NCBI RefSeq assembly: GCF_031846305.1
Contig: NZ_JAVRHY010000014.1
Coordinates: 1 to 64,000 of the forward strand
Source: Spectribacter acetivorans
GTDB lineage: Bacteria; Pseudomonadota; Gammaproteobacteria; Nevskiales; Salinisphaeraceae
DNA: 64,000 nt
Reading direction: 5' to 3'
Shown: positions 44,348 through 53,144 of the stretch, piece by piece
Layout of the letters: each line of letters starts with the position of its first letter
Numbering within the stretch: the first letter of the stretch is position 1
Made by a program: the position numbers and the translations under genes
Notes under the pieces: model-generated
The model's database searches: none
Told to the model about the DNA's origin: nothing
What the model saw: the letters and a program-made list of their open reading frames with translations, nothing else

Positions 44348-45259
44348 GTGATCGACAAGCGATGGCGCTGGCTGTGGGTTGTCTGTTGTCTGCCGATGCT
44401 GGCGGGCGCCGCCGACCCGGTGGAGCAGGCGCGCAGCACGGTGGCCGAGACCAATCAGGCCGATGCCGCCTCCCAGGACCGCATCGATAACCTGTCGGCG
44501 GAAACCCGCCGGATGCTGGATGCCTACCGCGAGGCGGTCACCCGGACCCAGCAGCTGCAGGTGTACAACCGCGAGCTAGAGAAGGTGGTGACCGAACAGG
44601 AACGCCGCAAGCAGGCGTTGCAGGACCGCATCGACCGGGTGGGTGACCTGCGCGAGCAGGTGGAACCGCTGATGCTGCGGATGATCGACGGGCTGGAACG
44701 GTTCGTCGAGGCGGATCTGCCGTTTTCGCTGGCCGAACGGCGCGAGCGCGTGGCCGGGCTGCGCGAGGCCGCCGCGAATCCCGACCTCAACGTGGCGGAG
44801 CGCTTCCGGCGCGTGCTCGAGGCCTATCAGGCCGAAGCCGAGTACGGCCGCACCATGGGCACCTACCGCGGCGAGATAGAGCTGGACGACAGCCCCCGGC
44901 TGGTGGAATTCCTTCGGGTGGGGCGGACCATGCTGTTCTATCTGACACCCGACGACGCCCGCGCCGGCTACTGGGACCGTGAGAGCGGCGCCTGGCAGCC
45001 GTTGGCCGACCGCTACCGCAATCCCGTGCGCGAGGGCATTCGCGTGGCCAAGGATGTGGCGGCCCCGCAGTTGATCGAGGTGGCGGTGCCGGCGCCCTCG
45101 CCCCCCGAGCCCGCGGCGCTGCCCGAGGCGGACAGCCCGGCGGAATCACCGGATACCCCGGCCGAGCCCGCCGCCGACACGGAAGAGGGTGCGTCGAACG
45201 ACTCGGCTGACTGGAATACCGCCCCCGCCCGGGAGCAGCCGTCGGGGAGCGCCTCATGA
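44348..45259 (+). CDS. DUF3450 periplasmic coiled-coil protein
   Basis: A 303-residue protein. GTG 44348 is chosen because AAGGAGG lies at 44330-44336 and the product opens with a signal peptide (RWLWVVCCLPMLAGAA). DUF3450 spans most of it: a long coiled coil from about 30 to 105 with YNRELEKVVTEQ, then a globular part. A Pro/Ala/Glu-rich tail ends the protein. DUF3450 genes are regularly first in TtpC-ExbB-ExbD-TonB operons, where the protein may couple motor and TPR subunits. Confidence 0.87.
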   Translation: MIDKRWRWLWVVCCLPMLAGAADPVEQARSTVAETNQADAASQDRIDNLSAETRRMLDAYREAVTRTQQLQVYNRELEKVVTEQERRKQALQDRIDRVGDLREQVEPLMLRMIDGLERFVEADLPFSLAERRERVAGLREAAANPDLNVAERFRRVLEAYQAEAEYGRTMGTYRGEIELDDSPRLVEFLRVGRTMLFYLTPDDARAGYWDRESGAWQPLADRYRNPVREGIRVAKDVAAPQLIEVAVPAPSPPEPAALPEADSPAESPDTPAEPAADTEEGASNDSADWNTAPAREQPSGSAS

Positions 45260-46605
45260 TCCGTCTTGTCCCCGTTCTGCTTGCCGCGCTGTTTGCCGGG
45301 ACCGTGTCGGCCGCACCCAGCCTGGAGTCCCTGCTGCGCGAGGTCGAGGAGGCCCAGCAGGCCAGTAACCGCATCAACCGCGAGCGCGAGCAGCGCTTCC
45401 TCGAGAACAAGCAGGAACAGCAGCGGCTACTGGCCGAGGCACGGGCCGAGCTGGCGCCGATCGAGAGCCGCACCAGTGAACTGCGCGGTCGTTATGACAG
45501 CCTGCAGCAGGAAATCACGGCGTTGCAGACCGAACTGGAAGACAAGGCCGGTGATCTCAACCAGATGGTGGCGGTGGTGCGTCAGGCGGCCGGCGATCTG
45601 CAGGCGGTGGCGTCGGATTCGCTGATCACCGCCCAGTATCCCGAGCGCGAGTCGCAGCTGTCAGCACTGGCCGCCAGCGACAGCGTGCCCAGTGCCGAAG
45701 AGTTGCAACAACTCTGGTTCCTGCTGCAGCAGGAAATGACCGCCAGCGGTCAGGTCACCACGTTTGACGCCCCCGTGGTTGCACCGGACGGCAGCACGGC
45801 GGAGGAAGCGGTGACGCGGGTGGGTTCGTTCGTGGCGGTGGCCGGCGGCGATTACCTGCAGTATCTGCCCGGCACCGGCCTGAAGCGTCTGGCCCGCCAG
45901 CCGGGCGGCGGCGCGCGCTCGATGGCGGCGGACCTGGAAAGCGCGGACAGCGGCCTGGTACCGATGGCAATCGATCCCACGCGCGGCAACATCCTGTCGC
46001 TGCTGGGGCAGCGGCCGGACCTGCTGGAGCGAGTCCATCAGGGCGGGGGCGTTGGCTACGTGATCATCGGTCTGGGCGTGTTCGGGGTGCTGCTGGCGAT
46101 CTGGCAGTTCCTGCGCCTGCTGGCCACCGGTCGGCGCGTGCGCGGGCAACTGAAGAATCTTGGCGAACCGAGTTCGAACAATCCGCTCGGCCGTATCCTG
46201 CAGGCGGCCCGCGACGCGGATGCCGATGATCCCGAAGGCCTGGAACTGAGCCTCGACGAGGCGGTGATTCGCGAAGCGCCGCGGCTGCAGCGTACGCAGC
46301 CGCTGATCAAGCTGCTGGCCGCGGTGGCGCCGCTGATGGGCCTGCTCGGCACGGTGGTGGGCATGATCGCCACCTTCCAGGCGATCACCCTGTTCGGTAC
46401 CGGCGATCCCAAGCTGATGGCTGGCGGCATTTCCCAGGCGCTGGTGACGACGGTACTGGGGCTGGTGGTGGCGATCCCGCTGCTGTTCGCCCACAGCCTG
46501 CTGGCCTCGCGCAGCCGCGGGCTGATCCAGATTCTGGAGGAGCAGAGCGCCGGGCTGCTGGCGCGCTATCTGGAGAGTCGCACGTCCGGGAGCTCCCGTG
46601 CCTGA
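45256..46605 (+). CDS. TtpC-like MotA/TolQ/ExbB proton channel with periplasmic extension
   Basis: A 449-residue protein starting at ATG 45256 inside the previous gene end. Signal MIRLVPVLLAALFAGTVSA, coiled-coil region about 25-115, then a periplasmic domain. Three transmembrane helices lie in the last 200 residues, with LLAAVAPLMGLLGTVVGMI as the TolQ/ExbB signature. The long N-terminal extension matches TtpC of the Vibrio TonB2 system, a fourth subunit needed with ExbB, ExbD and TonB. Uses the proton-motive force. Confidence 0.88.
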   Translation: MIRLVPVLLAALFAGTVSAAPSLESLLREVEEAQQASNRINREREQRFLENKQEQQRLLAEARAELAPIESRTSELRGRYDSLQQEITALQTELEDKAGDLNQMVAVVRQAAGDLQAVASDSLITAQYPERESQLSALAASDSVPSAEELQQLWFLLQQEMTASGQVTTFDAPVVAPDGSTAEEAVTRVGSFVAVAGGDYLQYLPGTGLKRLARQPGGGARSMAADLESADSGLVPMAIDPTRGNILSLLGQRPDLLERVHQGGGVGYVIIGLGVFGVLLAIWQFLRLLATGRRVRGQLKNLGEPSSNNPLGRILQAARDADADDPEGLELSLDEAVIREAPRLQRTQPLIKLLAAVAPLMGLLGTVVGMIATFQAITLFGTGDPKLMAGGISQALVTTVLGLVVAIPLLFAHSLLASRSRGLIQILEEQSAGLLARYLESRTSGSSRA

Positions 46606-47161
46606 CTGGGGCATGATCGTCGCGCTGGCACCGGACTGGTTCGACCGGTTCATCGATACCGGTGGCGACATTCTGTGGGCGATCCTGTTCGTTACCGTAC
46701 TGTTGTGGACGCTGATCCTGGAGCGCCTCTGGTTCTACCGCTTCGTGTTTCCGCGGCGGGTGCGCCGCTGGCAGGACGAATGGCGGGCCCGGGCCGATCA
46801 CAGTTCGTGGCGGGCGCGGGCCATCCGCGGGCTGATCGTGTCGCGGGCCAACGCGCAGCTACGCGCCGGACTGCCGGCGATTCGCAACCTGATCGCCCTG
46901 TGTCCGCTGCTGGGGCTGCTGGGCACGGTGACCGGCATGATCCAGGTGTTCGACGTGATGGCGCTCAAGGGCACATCCGATGCCCGGGCCATGGCCTCGG
47001 GCGTGTCCCAGGCAACCATTCCCACCATGGCCGGCATGGTGGTGGCCCTGTCGGGCCTGTATTTCGGCACCCGGTTCCCGCAGCGGGCGGCGCGCGAAAC
47101 CCGGCGTCTGGCCGATCGGCTCGACATCCACGGGGCGGGAGGCGGTCATGGCCAGGCGTAG
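46598..47161 (+). CDS. exbB: ExbB proton channel subunit
   Basis: A 187-residue inner-membrane protein from GTG 46598 (ATG 46613 is also possible). Three transmembrane helices; ICPLLG-type LIALCPLLGLLGTVTGMI and GVSQATIPTMAGMVVALSGL (20 residues, quoted whole) carry the conserved Thr of the proton path. It is the second ExbB-like subunit of this operon and overlaps exbD. Confidence 0.92.
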   Translation: MPDWGMIVALAPDWFDRFIDTGGDILWAILFVTVLLWTLILERLWFYRFVFPRRVRRWQDEWRARADHSSWRARAIRGLIVSRANAQLRAGLPAIRNLIALCPLLGLLGTVTGMIQVFDVMALKGTSDARAMASGVSQATIPTMAGMVVALSGLYFGTRFPQRAARETRRLADRLDIHGAGGGHGQA

Positions 47162-47558
47162 GCGGCTGAATCTTGCCGACGAGGACGACAACGAAATCAA
47201 CATGACGCCGATGCTGGACATCGTGTTCATCATGCTGATCTTCTTCATCGTCACCACGTCATTCATCAAACCCTCCGGCATCACCGTGGATCAGCCCACG
47301 GCGCAGACCGCCGAGAGCCGTGACGCCAACAACATTCTCATCGGCATCAACCCGGCCGGCGAGGTCTGGATCGACAAGCAGTCGGTGGACGTGCGGGCAG
47401 TGCGGGCCAATGTCGAGCGGTTGCGCGCCGAGAATCCGGATTCCGCGGTGATCATCCAGGCCGATGAGAAGGCGCCGAGCGGGTTGTTGGTGCGGGTCAT
47501 GGATCAGGTCCGGCTGGCCGGCGTGGACGATATGGCCATCGCTGCCGATCCCGAGTAG
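47148..47558 (+). CDS. exbD: ExbD biopolymer transport subunit
   Basis: A 136-residue single-pass protein. The conserved opening INMTPMLDIVFIMLIFFIVT contains the membrane Asp (about residue 24) that carries protons; the periplasmic domain follows. The ATG at 47148 lies inside exbB. Confidence 0.93.
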   Translation: MARRRRLNLADEDDNEINMTPMLDIVFIMLIFFIVTTSFIKPSGITVDQPTAQTAESRDANNILIGINPAGEVWIDKQSVDVRAVRANVERLRAENPDSAVIIQADEKAPSGLLVRVMDQVRLAGVDDMAIAADPE

Positions 47559-47566
47559 TCCGGACG

Positions 47567-48274
47567 ATGCGCTTCCCGCTGGCCCTGTTGTCGGCACTCA
47601 TCGTCAGCCTCGGCCTGTTCTGGGTGATGCAGTGGCTGGTGGCCCCGCCGCAGGGTGACGAGGAAGCCCGCCCGGACAAGGCCAAGGTTCGCGTGACCCG
47701 CATGACCGAGCCGCCCGAGCCGCAGTCGAAGCAGGCGGCCGGTGGCGGCGGTTCCAGCGCGCCGCCGGAACCGCCGCCGGTGCCGGGGTTATCGCGGCCC
47801 AGCGGGATTCCCATTCCGGCGCCGAAGACCGACGCTAACACCGTGCTGCCGCAGATGGATTTCAAGCCCGAACTCTCCAGCAAGACCGGCATGGGCGAGT
47901 CCTTCGGCGGGATGGCCGCCGGCGGCAGCGGCGGTGGTTTCGGCGGCGGTGAAGGGAGCGGCAGCGGACGCGGATCCGGGCCCGGCAGCGGCGGGCGCGA
48001 TCTGGTGCCGTTGTCCACCGCCCGGCCCCAGATCCCCGAAAGTGCCTGTCGTCAGGGCATCGAGGGCTGGGCGATCGCGGAATTCAACGTCACCCCGCGC
48101 GGCAAGGTCACCAACATAAAGGTGGTCGACGCCGAACCGCGCGGCGTGTTCGAACAACCCATGGTCGAAAGCCTGCAGTACTGGCTGTACGAAGCCAGCG
48201 ACGAGGACAAGGCCTACCGGGTGACCTGGAAATTCGAGTTCAAGCTCGAAGACTGCAAGATGAACTGGCGATGA
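47567..48274 (+). CDS. tonB: TonB-like energy transducer
   Basis: A 235-residue protein with an N-terminal membrane helix (ALLSALIVSLGLFWVMQWL), a Pro/Gly-rich periplasmic spacer about 45-145, and a TonB C-terminal domain starting near GWAIAEFNVTPRGKVTNIKV. The short spacer resembles TonB2-type proteins that need TtpC. No TonB-dependent receptor gene is in the window; the only candidate partner encoded next door is the TPR-DUF1329 protein. Confidence 0.9.
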   Translation: MRFPLALLSALIVSLGLFWVMQWLVAPPQGDEEARPDKAKVRVTRMTEPPEPQSKQAAGGGGSSAPPEPPPVPGLSRPSGIPIPAPKTDANTVLPQMDFKPELSSKTGMGESFGGMAAGGSGGGFGGGEGSGSGRGSGPGSGGRDLVPLSTARPQIPESACRQGIEGWAIAEFNVTPRGKVTNIKVVDAEPRGVFEQPMVESLQYWLYEASDEDKAYRVTWKFEFKLEDCKMNWR

Positions 48275-51075
48275 TGAATCCCGTGCATTCAGTGAAAGGC
48301 GGAATCCACGGGAATAAACCGCAGACTGACGCAGATTTCGGCAGATTCCATGCGAGCGATTTGCGGCTCGTGTTCTGGGCAACCCGTGCGCTTCGGGCGA
48401 ACGCGAGTCGCGGTCACCATGGCAGGACGGTCCCCTCGGATTTACGGTCTCATCACGGAACATCATCGATCTGCGCAAATCTGCGCAAATCTGCGGTTAA
48501 CGGTCTTCTTCTGGCCGTGATGGCGATGACCGCCGTGCCCGCAGCGGCCCAGCAGTACCGCTCGCAGGTGCAGGAGGTGCCGGCCGAGGAAGCCGAAACC
48601 GCCACTCGCGAGGACCTGGAGCGCCAGCTCGAGCAGGGCGGCGGCAGTGACTACGGCCGGGCGCTGACGCTGCAGCATCTCGCGGGGCTGGCGGCGCAGG
48701 AGGGTGACCTGGCCAAGGCGCGGGGCTATCTCGAGCGAGCCATCGCGCTGAACGCCCTGGCCGAGCCGGCGATGAACGAGATGCGTGCCAATCTGGCGCA
48801 GTTGCAGGCGGCGGCTGGTGAATACCGCCAGGTGGTGGAAACCATGCAGCCAATGATCGAGCGCGGCGTGGCCGCCGGCGCGGTGGACGCGCAGGCCTGG
48901 CTGGCGCTGGGCAATGCCCACGCCCAGCTGGGTCAGTGGGACCAGGCGGTGGCGCCGCTGGAACGTGCCTCGCAGGTGGGCAGCCGTGACGAGGGCCTGT
49001 ACCGGCTGCAGCTGGCGGTGTTCATGGAAGCCGGCCGTTTCGACGCCGCGGCCCGGGCGCTGAATGAACTGGTGAAGCTGGCCCCCGACAACAAGGCCTA
49101 CTGGCTGCAGCTGGCGGCGGTGAATACCCGGCGCGGGGCCGATGCCGAAGCCGTATCGGCGCTGGAAATTGCCCAGCGCCGTGGCATGCTGGATACCGCC
49201 TCGGAACGTCTGCAACTGGTGCGGGCCTACCTCCAGAGCGGCGTGCCCTATGACGCGGCTACCCAGTTGTCGGCGTGGATGGAATCCGGCCAGATACCGA
49301 CCAACGCCGGCAACTGGCGGCTGCTGGCATCGGCCTGGACCCGGGCCGAGGAATTCACCCGCGCCATCGACCCACTGCGCCGGGCGGCGGATGCCACCGG
49401 CGACCCGCAGTTGTATGCCCAGCTGGGCCAGCTGCAGATGGATCTGGCGAACTGGTCGGCCGCGGCCGAGGCCTTCGAGCGCGCCCGGGCCCGGGGCGGC
49501 ATCGGTGGGGAAACCGGCACGCTGTTGCTGTCGCAGGGGCTGGCCTACTACCAGCAATCGCAACCGGAGCAGGCGCGCCAGGCATTCGAGTCGGCGCGTG
49601 GTTATCAGGCGGTCGCCGACCTGGCCGGGCAGTGGGTCGAATTCCTCGATGCCCGGCCGCCCGGTCTGGAGCCTATGGCCATGCAGGGGCTGGCCGGCAG
49701 CGGTAGCGAATCGCCGGCCGAGCCGGCCGCTGGTGATGATGACGGCAGCGACGCGGTGGCGGCGGCCCCAGCGGATACCGGCGTGGTCCCCATGCCGGCG
49801 GGGGTGCCGGATACCGGTGACGACCTGACGCCGGTCGGAGCTGTGCGGGCCGGCAATGCCGACGGCAGCATTCCGCCCTGGCGTGGCGGTCTGACGCCGG
49901 ACCGTGCGCCTTCCGGCTTCGAGTCCGGTGACCGGGTGGTGGATCCGTTCGCCGACGAGGAACCGGCATTCGTCATCACGCGCGACAACCTGGACCAGTA
50001 CCGGGATCTGCTGTCCGCCGGACATCGCGCCCTGTTCGAGCGCTATCCGGACTACCGCATGCCGGTTTATCCCACGCATCGCACGGCGGCCTATCCGGAG
50101 GCCATCTACCGGGCCACGCTGGCCAACCAGCGCCGGGCCCGGCTCGAGGACCCGGATTCATTGGTAGGTGCGCGGCTCGGCTTTCCGTTCCGACAGCCCG
50201 AAACCGGCGTGGAGGTGCTCTGGAACCACCGGCTGCGGTTTCGCAGCAATGACATCTGGGTGCGCTCCGACGAGGCCGTGGTGCGTGACGACGGTATCGC
50301 CAATATCCAGCGCCGGGTGGAAGAGGTGCTGTTCGGCTACGGCAACCTGTCGGCGCCCGCCGGCATCGGCGAGAACATCATCGCCTACTACCTGATGTCG
50401 CTGGATGACAGCGGCCGGCGCAAGGGCTCGGTGCTGGTGCACGAGACCATGAACAAGCGTCGCGGGGAGCGCCGCATCTGGGCGTCGGTGCCCGGTGCCA
50501 TGCGCCTGTTCCGGGTGCCGCCGATCGGCTACGACAATCCCCGCCCGTCCACCGACGGGCTGATGTATCTGGACCAGATCGACATGTACAACGGCTCATT
50601 CGACCGTTATGTCTGGCGGCTGGTCGGCCGGAAGGAAATGATCGTGCCCTACAACGGTTATCGCCTGCAGGATCCCGACCTGAGTTATCAATCGCTGCTG
50701 CAGCCCGGCCATCCCGACCCCGGCGAGATGCGTTACGAGCGCCACCGCGTGTGGGTGGTGGAGGCCACCGAGCGGGGTGGCGAGAACCACGAGTTCGGCA
50801 CCCGCGTCTTCTATATCGACGAGGACTCCTGGTCAATCCTGATGGTCGACAACTACGACAAGGCCGGTAATATCTGGCGCTTCCAGGAAGGCCACGCGGT
50901 GCAGTACTACGATCTGCAGCTGACCTATACCGGCCCGGTGTTCATCTTCGATCTCAAGGATGGCCGCTACTTTGCCACCCGGCTAACCAACGAGGCGCCG
51001 GGCGTGTTCTACAACACCGGTCGCTACCAGCCCGGCGACTTCCGGCCGGCGGCACTGCGCCAGCGCATGCGCTGA
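48271..51075 (+). CDS. TPR-DUF1329 fusion protein
   Basis: An exported 934-residue frame beginning ATGATG on the tonB stop. Residues 16-77 are encoded by an inserted repeat (48316-48500), so the true N-terminus is uncertain; the secretion signal NGLLLAVMAMTAVPAAAQ lies at 77-94. TPR helices cover about 115-455. After a low-complexity linker, DUF1329 begins at 519 with LTPVGAVRAGNADGSIPPW and runs to the end. DUF1329 has a LolB-like outer-membrane fold and usually stands alone, beside MMPL permeases. Here it is joined to the TPR subunit expected after tonB, which physically links the two halves of the cluster. Its stop overlaps the next ATG. Confidence 0.85.
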   Translation: MMNPVHSVKGGIHGNKPQTDADFGRFHASDLRLVFWATRALRANASRGHHGRTVPSDLRSHHGTSSICANLRKSAVNGLLLAVMAMTAVPAAAQQYRSQVQEVPAEEAETATREDLERQLEQGGGSDYGRALTLQHLAGLAAQEGDLAKARGYLERAIALNALAEPAMNEMRANLAQLQAAAGEYRQVVETMQPMIERGVAAGAVDAQAWLALGNAHAQLGQWDQAVAPLERASQVGSRDEGLYRLQLAVFMEAGRFDAAARALNELVKLAPDNKAYWLQLAAVNTRRGADAEAVSALEIAQRRGMLDTASERLQLVRAYLQSGVPYDAATQLSAWMESGQIPTNAGNWRLLASAWTRAEEFTRAIDPLRRAADATGDPQLYAQLGQLQMDLANWSAAAEAFERARARGGIGGETGTLLLSQGLAYYQQSQPEQARQAFESARGYQAVADLAGQWVEFLDARPPGLEPMAMQGLAGSGSESPAEPAAGDDDGSDAVAAAPADTGVVPMPAGVPDTGDDLTPVGAVRAGNADGSIPPWRGGLTPDRAPSGFESGDRVVDPFADEEPAFVITRDNLDQYRDLLSAGHRALFERYPDYRMPVYPTHRTAAYPEAIYRATLANQRRARLEDPDSLVGARLGFPFRQPETGVEVLWNHRLRFRSNDIWVRSDEAVVRDDGIANIQRRVEEVLFGYGNLSAPAGIGENIIAYYLMSLDDSGRRKGSVLVHETMNKRRGERRIWASVPGAMRLFRVPPIGYDNPRPSTDGLMYLDQIDMYNGSFDRYVWRLVGRKEMIVPYNGYRLQDPDLSYQSLLQPGHPDPGEMRYERHRVWVVEATERGGENHEFGTRVFYIDEDSWSILMVDNYDKAGNIWRFQEGHAVQYYDLQLTYTGPVFIFDLKDGRYFATRLTNEAPGVFYNTGRYQPGDFRPAALRQRMR
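48316..48500. repeat. Dispersed inverted-repeat element inserted between tonB and the TPR-DUF1329 signal peptide
   Basis: The left end AAACCGCAGACTGACGCAGA and the right end with two ATCTGCGCAA steps and CTGCGGTTAA are inverted relative to each other, and both carry repeated GCGCAGATTT-like units. Elements of this type (encoding in one frame ICxNLRKSAV) are scattered in many gammaproteobacterial genomes. It contains no gene. Confidence 0.75.
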
Positions 51076-51818
51076 TGCGCATCATCGCCCACCGCGGCGC
51101 TTCCCATGCCGAACCGGAAAATACCGCGGCGGCGTTCGACGCCGCGCTGGCGGACGAGGCGGACGGGATCGAACTGGACCTGCAGCTCTCCCGCGATGGT
51201 GAAGTGGTGGTCTTCCACGATGCCACCCTCGCGCGCCTGGGTCTGCGCCGTGCCCGCATTCGCGATCACGACTGGCGTGACCTCGCGGGGCTGGACGTGG
51301 GCCGCTGGTTCGCCGGGCAGGCCACATCCCATCGGATGCTGCGTCTGACCGACGTGCTGGCCGGCTGGGGTGGTCGCACGCACCTCTACCTGGAGATCAA
51401 GCATGCCGAGGGGTGGCGGGGGCGCGACCGCCATCGCGAACTGGCCGAGCGCACCGCGGAGGCGATACGGGCCGCAGGTCTGATCGGGCACGCATCGATC
51501 CTGTCCTTCCACGGAGCCGCGCTGGACGCGGTTCATGCCCTGGTGCCGACGCTGGCCCTGGTGCGTAACGTCCAGCAGCCCGGTTTGCTGGCATCGGCGG
51601 CGCGCCAGCGGGCACGGTTGGCGGCCATCTGCGTGGCCATCGATCGCTTCGGCGAGCGGCGGCGCGCGCAGCTTGCCGCGCTGGAACGGCCGCTCTACGT
51701 CTACACCTGCGATACCCCGGCGCAGTTTCGCCGGGCGCGGGTTCTCGGCGCCACGGCCGTGATCAGCAACGATCCGGCTGCCGCCCGGCGCTGGTTCGAC
51801 GCCGAAGCGCCCGCCTGA
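51075..51818 (+). CDS. Glycerophosphodiester phosphodiesterase
   Basis: A 247-residue cytoplasmic GDPD enzyme releasing glycerol-3-phosphate from deacylated phospholipids. IIAHRGASHAEPENTAAAF and DGIELDLQLSRDGEVVVFHD contain the catalytic His pair and metal Glu/Asp residues. No signal peptide. Its ATG shares one base with the stop of the TPR-DUF1329 gene, so it is the last gene of that transcript. This fits a link to phospholipid turnover. Confidence 0.9.
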   Translation: MRIIAHRGASHAEPENTAAAFDAALADEADGIELDLQLSRDGEVVVFHDATLARLGLRRARIRDHDWRDLAGLDVGRWFAGQATSHRMLRLTDVLAGWGGRTHLYLEIKHAEGWRGRDRHRELAERTAEAIRAAGLIGHASILSFHGAALDAVHALVPTLALVRNVQQPGLLASAARQRARLAAICVAIDRFGERRRAQLAALERPLYVYTCDTPAQFRRARVLGATAVISNDPAAARRWFDAEAPA

Positions 51819-51856
51819 GCGCTTGAATCCCGACTGGCAATGCCAAGATTACAGGC

Positions 51857-52786
51857 ATGGAATTCAAAAATTACTACGATATTCTCGGGGTGAGCCCGGA
51901 GGCCGGCGACGATGATATCCGCCGCGCCTACCGCAAGCTGGCCCGCAAGTATCACCCGGACGTCAGCGAGGAAGCCGACGCCGAAACCCGGTTCAAGGAT
52001 GTCAGCGAGGCCTACGAGGTCCTGAAGGACCCCGAGAAACGGGCTGCGTTCGATCAGGTGCGGCGGCAACCCGGCGGCGGCCGGACCGACGGCGGCTGGC
52101 AGCCGCCGCCGGGTTTCGAGCAGGGCTTCGGTTTCGGCGGCGGCGGCTTCACGGCATCAGACCCGTCCGGCTTTTCCGACTTCTTCGATACCCTGTTCGG
52201 CGGTCGCGCCGGGGGCGCCGGCGGGTTTTCCATGCGGGGTGCGGATCAGCGCGCCGCCATTCGCATCGATCTGGATACGGCCCACCGCGGCGGGGTACGC
52301 AAGCTGAGCCTGTCCGAGCCCGACGCCCGCGGTCAGTCGCGCACCCGGACTCTCAATGTCCGCATCCCGGCCGGGGTCACCGACGGTCAGCACATCCGGT
52401 TGCGCGGACAGGGTGGCGCCGGTGCCGGTGGCGGGCCCAGCGGCGACATGATTCTGGAAGTCGAAATCGAATCGGATCCGCGTTTCAGTCTGGAGGGCCG
52501 GGATGTTCACGTTACCCTGCCGGTCGCCCCCTGGGAGGCGGCGCTCGGGGCCACCATCCAGGTACCGACGCTGGAAGGCAGGGTCGACCTCAAGGTGCCG
52601 GCCGGTGCCCAGTCCGGCAAGCGGCTGCGGCTGAAGGGGCGCGGCCTGGCCGGTAAACATCCGGGCGACCAGTACGTCACGCTGCGCATCGTGAATCCGC
52701 CCGCCGACACCGACGCTGCCCGCGCGGCATTCCGGCGGCTGGCCGATGAAGTCCCGTTCGATCCGCGCGCGGAACAGGAGGGCTGA
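51857..52786 (+). CDS. cbpA: Curved-DNA-binding DnaJ-type co-chaperone CbpA
   Basis: A 309-residue type II J-domain protein. The J domain covers 1-70 with the HPD motif in KYHPDVSEEAD. A Gly/Phe-rich linker (about 85-130) and two C-terminal beta domains follow; the Cys-rich zinc domain of DnaJ is absent. It stimulates DnaK and can bind curved DNA. cbpM follows by 1 bp. Confidence 0.94.
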   Translation: MEFKNYYDILGVSPEAGDDDIRRAYRKLARKYHPDVSEEADAETRFKDVSEAYEVLKDPEKRAAFDQVRRQPGGGRTDGGWQPPPGFEQGFGFGGGGFTASDPSGFSDFFDTLFGGRAGGAGGFSMRGADQRAAIRIDLDTAHRGGVRKLSLSEPDARGQSRTRTLNVRIPAGVTDGQHIRLRGQGGAGAGGGPSGDMILEVEIESDPRFSLEGRDVHVTLPVAPWEAALGATIQVPTLEGRVDLKVPAGAQSGKRLRLKGRGLAGKHPGDQYVTLRIVNPPADTDAARAAFRRLADEVPFDPRAEQEG

Positions 52787-52787
52787 G

Positions 52788-53108
52788 ATGGCATCGATAT
52801 CGTTGACCGCCGAGCCGATCGAAACGCTGGAATTGCGGGAGCTGTGCCTGGTGTGCGGGGTCTCCGCGGAACTGGTGATCGACTTGATGGAAGAGGGCAT
52901 CCTGGAGCCCGTCGCCCGCGGCCGACGCGGGCCGCTGTTCACCTCAGTGGCGGTGCGCCGGGTGCAGATCGTGCGCCGTCTGCAGCGCGATCTGGGCGTG
53001 AACCGGGCCGGCGCGGGCCTGGCCATGGAGCTGATCGACGAACTGCAGCGCCTGCGGCGCCGGGTGGCGTTGCTCGAGGCCCGGGACCGGTCTGGTCCCG
53101 CCGGGTGA
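52788..53108 (+). CDS. cbpM: Chaperone modulator CbpM
   Basis: A 106-residue MerR-HTH-like protein that binds the J domain of CbpA and inhibits it. LRELCLVCGVSAELVIDLMEEGI and VRRVQIVRRLQRDLGVNRAGAGLAMELIDEL are its family regions (quoted as segment ends). It follows cbpA directly, as in other proteobacteria. Confidence 0.9.
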   Translation: MASISLTAEPIETLELRELCLVCGVSAELVIDLMEEGILEPVARGRRGPLFTSVAVRRVQIVRRLQRDLGVNRAGAGLAMELIDELQRLRRRVALLEARDRSGPAG

Positions 53109-53144
53109 TAAAGTCGCGTTATTCCTGATCGACTGGAGCGGCGC

